Of a stretch of DNA of 13,071 nucleotides, positions 7,619 through 13,071 are shown piece by piece. This DNA comes from an uncultured Actinomycetes bacterium (GTDB lineage Bacteria; Actinomycetota; Actinomycetes; Nanopelagicales; Nanopelagicaceae): positions 1 through 13,071 of the forward strand of contig CAIMUD010000118.1 in the NCBI GenBank assembly GCA_903844585.1, in the 5' to 3' direction. The translations under genes were made by a program, and so were the position numbers. Position 1 is the first letter of the stretch, and each line of letters begins with the position of its first letter. The notes under the pieces were generated by a model. That model did no database searches, had not been told where the DNA came from, and saw only the letters and a program-made list of their open reading frames with translations.

Positions 7619-7909
7619 ATGAAACCTCTTCGCATTTTTGCGATACGGACTTGCATAGCTTGTCGAAAGAGCGAAAATTCAGCTAACTTGCTTCGAGTTG
7701 TTTTAGTAAATGGAGTTGTTACTCCTGATCTAAAAGGTAACTTGCCGGGCAGGGGAGCGAGGTTACACACCGCGTGTGGCTTTGATGCGATACATCGCAA
7801 AGCATTTAAGTGGGCCTTCAAACTCACCGAATCGCCGGATGTATCTCTGTTTAAGAAGTTCCTAACAGAACTTACAGAAATGGATGCGAAAGATATGAAA
7901 CTTAAATGA
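7619..7909 (+). CDS. ylxR: YlxR family RNA-binding protein (DUF448)
   Basis: This is a small basic protein of 96 residues, a cytosolic nucleic-acid-binding protein always found between nusA and infB. Family members have been reported to bind RNA/RNase P or act as nucleoid-associated regulators; the role here is not established. The signature RTCIACRKSEN (10-20, C12 and C15) opens the fold. LLRVVLVNGVVTPD, then GRGARLHTACGFDAIHRKAFKWAF complete the conserved core. The C-terminus is short and acidic-polar. ATG 7619 is chosen because it gives the compact N-terminus expected. A TTG at 7595 in frame would add eight residues without a better ribosome-binding site; GGCGGG two bases before the ATG is too close to be convincing. 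The start is therefore uncertain, the family is not. Confidence 0.92.
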   Translation: MKPLRIFAIRTCIACRKSENSANLLRVVLVNGVVTPDLKGNLPGRGARLHTACGFDAIHRKAFKWAFKLTESPDVSLFKKFLTELTEMDAKDMKLK

Positions 7910-7940
7910 GCTCGTTCAGATTATGAGGTCGTCAAACTAA

Positions 7941-7969
7941 GGCTCGCATCTAAGTAATACATGCGGGCC
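7941..7969 (+). promoter_or_regulatory. 9-bp hairpin immediately upstream of the infB ribosome-binding site
   Basis: In the 74-base ylxR-infB gap, GGCTCGCAT (7941-7949) pairs with ATGCGGGCC (7961-7969) in nine continuous base pairs with one U-G wobble and an 11-base loop. The infB Shine-Dalgarno AGGAG starts six bases later (7975-7979). The sequence after the stem is purine-rich rather than a U-run, so this is not a standard intrinsic terminator. By simple counting a chance occurrence in this gap is unlikely. It could be a translational operator, an mRNA stabiliser or an RNase processing site; the sequence does not decide among these. Confidence 0.5.
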
Positions 7970-7983
7970 AAGACAGGAGAAAT

Positions 7984-10668
7984 GTGTCAAAGGTCCGCGT
8001 ACATGAGTTGGCAAAACAACTCGGTATGGAGAGCAAGGTTGTTCTTGCAAAACTCCAAGAAATGGGCGAATTCGTTCGCTCGGCATCATCAACTGTAGAA
8101 GCGCCGGTAGTGCGCAAGCTTTTGGATATGTATCCAGATGCAAAGCCAGTTGAAGAGAAAAAGCCCGTTAAGAAAGCAGCCGCAAAGAAGGCTGCTGCCA
8201 AGAAAACGGTTGAAGTAAATCCAGAGCTAGCTGCAGAACTTGCCGCAGAACTCGGTGTTGATCTTGTCGCACTTAAGGCTGCGCGCGCAGCCGAAGCTGC
8301 ATCGCAAGCTGCCGCGCAAGCGCCATCAACACATGTTGCAGAAACTCCTGCAACGCCAACAACTCCTGTAGCACCACGTCCAGGAAACAATCCTTTCTCT
8401 ACTGGCGGAGTAGTTCCACGCCCACCACGTCCAGGAAATAATCCATTCTCAACTGGCGGCGCAGTTCCACGTCCACCACAACGACCAGCAGGAACAACTA
8501 GTAGCGGTCCACGTTCGCCAATGTCAGGTGCTCGTCCAGGTTCTGTTCGCCCAGGTTTTGCTGCTCGTCCGCAAACTGCACGTCCAACAACAGGCGGTAC
8601 TAGTAATTACCCACCACGTACTGGTGCAACAGGTGCACCAAATCCAAATAGTCCTTACAAATCAAATGGTCCTGCAGGTTCTGGTGGCCCATCTCGTCCA
8701 GGTGGCGGTGGTCCAGGTCGCGGTCCAGGTCGCGGCGGTGCAGCTGGTGCATTTGGTAAGAATGCAAGTAAGAGTTCAAAGCGCAAACCAAAATCGAAGA
8801 AGGCGTTGCGTGATGAATTCGACAATATGCAAGCACCACAACTTGGTGGCGCAGTTATTCCGCACGGAGATGGAAAGACTCCAATTCGTATGCGCCGTGG
8901 TTCTTCCCTTGCAGACTTTGCAGAAAAAATTGGTGCAGATCCAGCAGCGTTAGTTTCTGCGCTATTCCACTTAGGTGAAATGGTGACAGCAACACAATCT
9001 GTGGATGCCGATACATTTGAAATTCTTGGTGTTCAGCTTGGCTATGACATTCAAATCGTTAGCCCAGAAGATGAAGACCGCGAACTTCTACAAGACTTCG
9101 ATATCGACTTAGCGAAAGAAATTGAAGAGCTAGATCCTTCAGAACTCGTAGCTCGTCCGCCTGTCGTTACTGTCATGGGTCACGTTGACCACGGTAAGAC
9201 AAGCCTTCTTGATGCGATTCGTAAGACCGAAGTATTTAAATCTGAAGCTGGTGGAATTACTCAGCACATTGGTGCCTACCAAATTCATCATGATCACGAT
9301 GGTGTAAATCGCGCAATCACATTTATCGATACGCCGGGTCACGAAGCGTTTACCGCTATGCGTGCTCGCGGTGCAAAGGTAACTGACATTGCGGTACTTG
9401 TAGTTGCAGCAGATGACGGCATCATGCCTCAGACAATTGAAGCTCTAAACCATGCTCAAGCAGCAGATGTGCCAATTGTTGTTGCAGTAAACAAGATCGA
9501 TAAGGAAGGCGCCAACCCAGATAAGGTCCGCCAGCAACTGACTGAATACAACTTGATTGCAGAGGAGTACGGCGGAGACACAATCTTCGTAAACGTTTCT
9601 GCAAAGGCAGGACAAGGAATAGATCAACTTATCGAATCAATTCTTCTTACAGCAGATGCTGCAATCGATCTTCGCGCAGTTGCCGATGACGAGGCTCGCG
9701 GTGTTGCTATCGAAGCTCACCTTGACCGCGGTCGTGGTCCAGTTGCAACAGTTCTTGTTCAGCGCGGAACTCTTCGCGTTGGAGATGCAATCGTTGCTGG
9801 TGGATCATTTGGTCGCGTTCGTGCAATGCTCGATGAGGACGGTGGAGCAGTTGAAGAAGCTGGTCCATCACGTCCGGTGCAAGTTCTTGGATTTACTTCC
9901 GTTCCAAGTGCAGGAGATACATTCCTAGTTGCAGATGAAGACCGTACTGCTCGCCAAATTGCTGAAAAGCGTCAGGCTGCAGAACGTAACGCTCAACTTG
10001 CTAAGGCTCGCAAGAAGGTTTCACTTGAAGACTTTATGGAGCAGTCAAAGATCTCAACACTTAACCTCATTCTTAAGGGTGACGTGTCAGGTTCTGTTGA
10101 AGCCCTAGAAGATGCACTTATGCAACTCGATGTTGGAGCAGAAGTTGATCTTCGCGTTATTCACCGTGGCGTAGGTGCGATTACCAAGAGCGATATCACT
10201 CTTGCATCCGCGTCCACTGCAGTAGTGATCGGCTTCAACGTTAAGCCAGAACCACAAACTGCAATTTACGCTGATCAAGAAGGCGTTGAAGTTCGCTTCT
10301 ACTCAGTTATCTACAACGCAATTGAAGAGATTGAACTCTCACTTAAGGGCTTGCTCAAGCCAGAGTACGAAGAAGTTGTACTCGGCAACGCAGAAGTTCG
10401 AGAGATCTTTAAATCTTCTAAGGCAGGAAACATTGCCGGTTCAATCGTTCGCGATGGAACCATTCGACGTAATGCAAAAGCTCGCATCATGCGTGGAGAT
10501 GAAGTGCTAGTTGATAACCTCACTATTGATTCTCTTAAGCGCTTCAAGGACGATGCAACTGAAGTCAAGGAAGGCTTCGAGTGCGGTATCGGACTTGGAA
10601 ATATGAAGGACCTTCAGATCGGTGACACGATTCAGGTCTTCGAGATGCGCGAGAAGAAGCGCGTTTAA
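7984..10668 (+). CDS. infB: Translation initiation factor IF-2
   Basis: This is an 894-residue GTPase that brings initiator tRNA to the 30S subunit and promotes subunit joining. Domains in order: an IF2_N helical domain (1-52), a Lys/Ala-rich stretch (about 54-75), a Pro/Gly/Arg/Ser-rich disordered linker (about 115-275), a second IF2_N-like domain (about 300-355), and the G domain with GHVDHGKT (399-406), DTPGH (449-453) and NKID (503-506). The beta-barrel, domain III and the initiator-tRNA-binding C-terminal barrel follow. The start is GTG 7984, which gives [14 protein letters not shown] as in other actinobacteria. AGGAG ends four bases before it, a short spacing. An out-of-frame ATG overlaps the GTG. 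A 51-base tandem duplication lies in the linker. The stop is 2 bases before rbfA. Confidence 0.98.
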   Translation: MSKVRVHELAKQLGMESKVVLAKLQEMGEFVRSASSTVEAPVVRKLLDMYPDAKPVEEKKPVKKAAAKKAAAKKTVEVNPELAAELAAELGVDLVALKAARAAEAASQAAAQAPSTHVAETPATPTTPVAPRPGNNPFSTGGVVPRPPRPGNNPFSTGGAVPRPPQRPAGTTSSGPRSPMSGARPGSVRPGFAARPQTARPTTGGTSNYPPRTGATGAPNPNSPYKSNGPAGSGGPSRPGGGGPGRGPGRGGAAGAFGKNASKSSKRKPKSKKALRDEFDNMQAPQLGGAVIPHGDGKTPIRMRRGSSLADFAEKIGADPAALVSALFHLGEMVTATQSVDADTFEILGVQLGYDIQIVSPEDEDRELLQDFDIDLAKEIEELDPSELVARPPVVTVMGHVDHGKTSLLDAIRKTEVFKSEAGGITQHIGAYQIHHDHDGVNRAITFIDTPGHEAFTAMRARGAKVTDIAVLVVAADDGIMPQTIEALNHAQAADVPIVVAVNKIDKEGANPDKVRQQLTEYNLIAEEYGGDTIFVNVSAKAGQGIDQLIESILLTADAAIDLRAVADDEARGVAIEAHLDRGRGPVATVLVQRGTLRVGDAIVAGGSFGRVRAMLDEDGGAVEEAGPSRPVQVLGFTSVPSAGDTFLVADEDRTARQIAEKRQAAERNAQLAKARKKVSLEDFMEQSKISTLNLILKGDVSGSVEALEDALMQLDVGAEVDLRVIHRGVGAITKSDITLASASTAVVIGFNVKPEPQTAIYADQEGVEVRFYSVIYNAIEEIELSLKGLLKPEYEEVVLGNAEVREIFKSSKAGNIAGSIVRDGTIRRNAKARIMRGDEVLVDNLTIDSLKRFKDDATEVKEGFECGIGLGNMKDLQIGDTIQVFEMREKKRV
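8374..8475 (+). repeat. Tandem duplication of a 51-base unit in the IF2 linker
   Basis: Two head-to-tail copies (8374-8424 and 8425-8475) encode [18 protein letters not shown], residues 131-147 and 148-164. The copies differ at six bases. Five are synonymous and one changes Val to Ala, which indicates an old duplication kept under protein-level constraint. A further 12-base tandem repeat (8710-8721 and 8722-8733) encodes Gly-Pro-Gly-Arg units later in the same linker. Pro-Gly-Asn-Asn-Pro-Phe motifs are, to my knowledge, common in actinobacterial IF2 linkers. Confidence 0.95.
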
Positions 10669-10670
10669 AA

Positions 10671-11090
10671 ATGGGCCAATCACACCGTACTCAAAAAGTT
10701 GCCGACCGCATCAAAGTGGTGGTGGCGCAACAACTTGAAACGAAGATTAAAGATCCTCGTTTGGGTTTTGTCACCGTCACTGATGCGCGAGTAACTGGCG
10801 ATTTGCAGAACGCTTCAATCTTCTACACCGTATTTGGCGATGAAGATCAACGCGCCGCTACTGCGGCTGCACTTGAAAGCGCTAAAGGGGTTATTCGAAG
10901 CGCCGTTGGTCGCGAACTTCAAACTCGCATCACGCCTTCAATCGAATTCTTTGAAGATGGACTTCCAGAGAGCGCAAAAGCTTTAGATAGCCTGCTCGAC
11001 AAAGTTCATCAATTAGATGCTGAGGTTGCTAATTTGCGTAAGGGTGCGACTCCCATCGCCGGTGATGCTCCGTATAAGCACGACCAGTAA
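10671..11090 (+). CDS. rbfA: Ribosome-binding factor A (30S maturation)
   Basis: This 139-residue KH-like protein binds the 30S subunit near the 5' helix of 16S rRNA and promotes late maturation and cold growth. The N-terminus HRTQKVADRIKVVVAQQL, the central DPRLGFVTVTDARVTGDLQNASIFYTVFG and the helix-kink-helix AKGVIRSAVGRELQTRITPSIEFF are all family hallmarks. A charged tail of about 25 residues follows. The ATG lies 2 bases after the infB stop, and the only ribosome-binding-like sequence is a purine run inside the infB end (10651-10659), so coupled translation is likely. In many actinobacteria a DHH phosphoesterase gene follows rbfA; here truB follows directly. Confidence 0.96.
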   Translation: MGQSHRTQKVADRIKVVVAQQLETKIKDPRLGFVTVTDARVTGDLQNASIFYTVFGDEDQRAATAAALESAKGVIRSAVGRELQTRITPSIEFFEDGLPESAKALDSLLDKVHQLDAEVANLRKGATPIAGDAPYKHDQ

Positions 11091-11096
11091 TTTGCT

Positions 11097-11975
11097 ATGA
11101 CTACAAATGGTTTTCTAGTTGTAGATAAAGCTGGCGGCATGACAAGTCATGATGTTGTAGCTGTTGCGCGTAAAGCACTTGGTACTAAAAAGGTTGGCCA
11201 CGCCGGAACTCTTGATCCAATGGCTACCGGAGTATTGGTGCTTGGCTTTGGCAACGGCACACGCCTTTTGCAGTACATCACAGATGGAGATAAGTCCTAT
11301 ACGGCGACAATTGTTTTAGGTGTATCGACAGTTACTGATGATCATGAAGGTGAGGCTCTTTCGACAACTGATGCATCCGGTGTAAGCGATCAAGCAATTA
11401 CAAGCGAACTCGCAAAGATGGAGGGCGAAATTGCGCAACGGCCATCTTCGGTTTCAGCAGTTAAGGTCGCTGGCGAACGTGCATATGATCGAGTGCGCGC
11501 TGGAGAAATTTTCGAACTCGATGCCCGCACAGTAACGATTTCAAATCTCAAGGTTCAAGATATTCGACACCTTGAAAAGACAACAGAAGTTGATATTGAT
11601 GTTACGTGTTCTGCCGGAACTTTTATACGAGCAATCGCCAGAGACTTGGGCGCCGCACTTGGCGTTGGGGGTCACTTACGGGTTCTTCGGCGAACGCGCG
11701 TTGCAGACTTTCCCATCGCAAGGGCAATAACGCTAGAACAACTCAAAGATGGTCAATTCACGCCGCTTGTATTAGCAGATGTCGCTCGAAAAACTTTTAC
11801 TCCGCGCGAGCTTGATCTCACTGAAGTAAACGAACTTTCCTTTGGACGCCCACTTGTAGCCAATGCTGGTCCAGAAATATTTGCTGCCCTGTCACCGGAT
11901 AATCAGCTCATCGCCTTGCTTAAAAATGAAGGTGACAAAGCCAAACCCATCGCAGTTTTTGCGGCAGCGAACTAA
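11097..11975 (+). CDS. truB: tRNA pseudouridine(55) synthase
   Basis: This 292-residue enzyme isomerises U55 in the T-loop of elongator tRNAs and also acts as a tRNA-folding chaperone. The N-terminal FLVVDKAGGMTSHDVV (6-21) and the catalytic motif GHAGTLDPMATG, with nucleophile D40, are intact. KSYTATIVLGVSTVTDD (the conserved lysine-tyrosine region) and CSAGTFIRAIARDLGAALG (near 171-189) follow. The C-terminal part (about 230-292) is variable and may be the actinobacterial PUA-like tail. No Shine-Dalgarno is visible; rbfA ends 6 bases upstream, so translation probably depends on coupling. Neighbours are rbfA and ribF, the common bacterial order with the phosphoesterase gene missing. Confidence 0.96.
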   Translation: MTTNGFLVVDKAGGMTSHDVVAVARKALGTKKVGHAGTLDPMATGVLVLGFGNGTRLLQYITDGDKSYTATIVLGVSTVTDDHEGEALSTTDASGVSDQAITSELAKMEGEIAQRPSSVSAVKVAGERAYDRVRAGEIFELDARTVTISNLKVQDIRHLEKTTEVDIDVTCSAGTFIRAIARDLGAALGVGGHLRVLRRTRVADFPIARAITLEQLKDGQFTPLVLADVARKTFTPRELDLTEVNELSFGRPLVANAGPEIFAALSPDNQLIALLKNEGDKAKPIAVFAAAN

Positions 11976-11994
11976 TAACTGAGATACTCACCAA

Positions 11995-12897
11995 ATGAGT
12001 CAGCCGATTGCCAATCAGAGCGTCGTGGTCATCGGCGTATTTGATGGCGTGCACCGTGGACACCAGGTTCTGCTCAACCGGGCAAAGGAAATAGCTGACG
12101 GCCGCACAATAATTGCTCTAACTTTTGATCCACATCCAATGAAAATTTTTGCACCAGATAAAGCTCCCACTCTTTTAGTAACTCTTGCTGATCGAGTGGA
12201 GCTGCTCAAGATCCATAACGCAGATCAAGTTGCAGTAATGGTTTTCAACGAAAAGTTTGCCGAAATGACTCCAGAAGCATTTGTTAAGAACGTCCTCGTG
12301 GATCAACTACGCGCATCAACAATTATCGTCGGTAAGAATTTCACTTACGGACACAAAGCAGCAGGAAATGTAGATTCACTTATATTGGATGGAATCAAAA
12401 ATAATTTCACAGTCGATGTACAAGAATTGAAAGCAGGGGATGACCAACCTATTTCCTCGACTCTTATTCGAAAGCTTGTCATTGATGGAAACGTTGAAAA
12501 AGCACGGGAATTTCTCTCTAGACCTCATCGTTTGGATGGCGTAGTTGTTCATGGAGAAAAGCGTGGACGAGAAATTGGATATCCCACTGCAAATCTAGGA
12601 AACATCGATGACCAAACAATTCCTGCTGATGGTGTGTATGCAGGTTGGCTCACGGTAGGAATTAATTACTGGCCTGCTGCGATTTCAATTGGAACCAACC
12701 CAACATTTGCGGGAGTTCGTGGTCGCCAGGTAGAGGCATACGCCCTTGATCAAGAAGGGTTAGATTTATACGATAAGAACGCATCCATTGAATTCGGGTG
12801 GCGCCTTCGCGAGACGTTAAAGTTTGATTCACTCGACGAGTTATTGGTGCAGATGAAAAAGGATTGCGATAAAGCAAGAGAGCTCACGGAAGCGTAA
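11995..12897 (+). CDS. ribF: Bifunctional riboflavin kinase / FMN adenylyltransferase
   Basis: This 300-residue cytosolic enzyme phosphorylates riboflavin to FMN and adenylates FMN to FAD. The N-terminal nucleotidyltransferase domain has GVFDGVHRGHQ (14-24, HxGH at 20-23), TFDPHPMKIF, the VGKNFTYGHKAAGN stretch and ISSTLIRKLV. The C-terminal kinase domain starts near residue 180, with GREIGYPTANL (191-201; the T198/N200 Mg-ATP site), SIGTNPTF and VEAYALD, whose glutamate is the expected catalytic base. ATG 11995 must be near the true start because an in-frame TGA lies at 11980-11982. The N-terminus is about ten residues shorter than many actinobacterial homologues as I remember them. No clear Shine-Dalgarno is present; the 19-base gap after truB contains overlapping short inverted repeats around the start codon. 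Confidence 0.96.
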   Translation: MSQPIANQSVVVIGVFDGVHRGHQVLLNRAKEIADGRTIIALTFDPHPMKIFAPDKAPTLLVTLADRVELLKIHNADQVAVMVFNEKFAEMTPEAFVKNVLVDQLRASTIIVGKNFTYGHKAAGNVDSLILDGIKNNFTVDVQELKAGDDQPISSTLIRKLVIDGNVEKAREFLSRPHRLDGVVVHGEKRGREIGYPTANLGNIDDQTIPADGVYAGWLTVGINYWPAAISIGTNPTFAGVRGRQVEAYALDQEGLDLYDKNASIEFGWRLRETLKFDSLDELLVQMKKDCDKARELTEA

Positions 12898-12912
12898 ATT
12901 TTCACGCTCAAT

Positions 12913-12941
12913 TTCACTTATCCAGAAGCCGCAGGTAAAGT
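12913..12941 (+). promoter_or_regulatory. Candidate sigma-70-type promoter for rpsO
   Basis: In the 126-base gap between ribF and rpsO, TTCACT (12913-12918) and TAAAGT (12936-12941) match the -35 and -10 consensus at four of six positions each, with the ideal 17-base spacing. TAAAGT also fits the TAnnnT form typical of actinobacterial -10 boxes. Transcription would begin near 12949, leaving a leader of about 75 bases. An independent promoter before rpsO is known in many bacteria; its presence here is inference from this one match. Confidence 0.4.
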
Positions 12942-12968
12942 TAGCCCCGTCCAACGATAAAAAAGTGA

Positions 12969-12992
12969 GCGTCCGTGTATCAAACCGGGCGC
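12969..12992 (+). promoter_or_regulatory. Hairpin in the rpsO leader, candidate S15 autoregulatory element
   Basis: GCGTCCG (12969-12975) and CGGGCGC (12986-12992) can form seven base pairs with one U-G wobble and a 10-base loop, 17 bases before the rpsO Shine-Dalgarno AAGGAG (13010-13015). S15 is known to repress its own translation through leader RNAs that differ between phyla. The stem has a G-C pair next to a G-U pair, reminiscent of the S15 site in 16S helix 22, but in the opposite order. A 7-bp match in 126 bases is not far from chance expectation, so this is tentative. Confidence 0.3.
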
Positions 12993-13023
12993 CGTCGGTG
13001 GCAGTAACTAAGGAGAGTCAGAA

Positions 13024-13071
13024 ATGGCACTAACACCAGAAGTAAAGAAAGAAATCATTGCTAAGTACGGC
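13024..13071 (+). CDS. rpsO: 30S ribosomal protein S15, 3' truncated by the window edge
   Basis: Only the first 16 codons are present, reading MALTPEVKKEIIAKYG, the standard S15 N-terminus of actinobacteria. S15 binds the three-way junction of helices 20-22 of 16S rRNA and nucleates the 30S platform. The ATG has a strong Shine-Dalgarno, AAGGAG at 13010-13015, with 8-base spacing. Its place after ribF is conserved in many bacteria, where pnp usually comes next; that gene would be outside the window. Confidence 0.93.
   Translation, partial: MALTPEVKKEIIAKYG

Noticed and set aside
7982..8098. 38-codon reading frame from the ATG overlapping the infB GTG
   Set aside because: The ATG is only 2 bases from the AGGAG and the product has no recognisable character; the GTG frame gives the conserved IF2 N-terminus.
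7950..8390. 146-codon open frame on the - strand opposite the start of infB
   Set aside because: It is an Ala/Ser-rich mirror of the Lys/Ala/Pro-rich IF2 N-terminal linker, with no recognisable domain or ribosome-binding site; the + strand frame is unmistakably IF2.
8521..8523. Internal ATG as a second IF2 start (short isoform as in E. coli)
   Set aside because: No Shine-Dalgarno precedes it and it lies in the repetitive linker; nothing supports initiation there.
8528..8953. 141-codon + strand frame within the infB linker
   Set aside because: It is a low-complexity Val/Gln/Leu-rich shift of the Gly/Pro/Arg codon repeats, an expected by-product of the repetitive linker.
10643..10666. Stem at the infB end (GCGC/GCGC with extensions) as an rbfA regulator
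   Set aside because: It needs two wobble pairs and is made of codons for the conserved charged IF2 C-terminus, so coding constraint explains it.
1..13071. A hidden mobile element, CRISPR array, toxin-antitoxin or defence system
   Set aside because: All long frames are accounted for by conserved housekeeping genes, gaps are at most 126 bases, and no spaced direct repeats, transposase or integrase motifs or tRNA-like folds were found.

Overview
The window looks like a core housekeeping segment of a low-GC, streamlined actinobacterium. Base composition is in the mid-40s % GC by eye. Intergenic gaps are mostly 0-40 bases. IspG, ProS, NusA and the other proteins read like shortened or close counterparts of the mycobacterial proteins as I remember them. 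Together this fits best with the freshwater acI lineage (Nanopelagicales, Planktophila/Nanopelagicus type), but this is inference from composition and remembered sequences, not a search result.

All genes lie on the + strand. The left edge (1-825) is the end of a polyamine-type ABC permease (potC-like) that continues upstream of the window. It is followed 3 bases later by a MEP-pathway isoprenoid block with an embedded membrane protease: dxr (829-1968), rseP/rip1 (1984-3132) and ispG (3154-4305). Nine bases further on comes proS (4315-6048), which leads into the conserved translation/transcription block rimP-nusA-ylxR-infB-rbfA-truB-ribF (6089-12897). The right edge carries the first 16 codons of rpsO (13024 onward).

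Functionally, dxr and ispG supply the second and the penultimate step of isoprenoid precursor synthesis. RseP is a site-2 protease. ProS charges tRNA-Pro. RimP and RbfA mature the 30S subunit, and IF2 starts translation. NusA couples transcription to it, TruB makes the tRNA psi55, RibF makes FMN/FAD, and S15 nucleates 30S platform assembly. The arrangement suggests co-transcription and growth-rate-linked expression.

I found no mobile element, CRISPR array, tRNA/rRNA, toxin-antitoxin or defence module, and no evidence of a new multi-gene system. No gene-free stretch exceeds 126 bases. The most noteworthy structure lies in the short gaps. A 10-bp hairpin overlaps the rimP ribosome-binding site. 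A 9-bp hairpin sits just before the infB ribosome-binding site. Smaller hairpins precede ispG and rpsO. These are candidate translational control elements. Within infB there is a 51-base tandem duplication in the IF2 linker whose copies differ almost only at synonymous positions.
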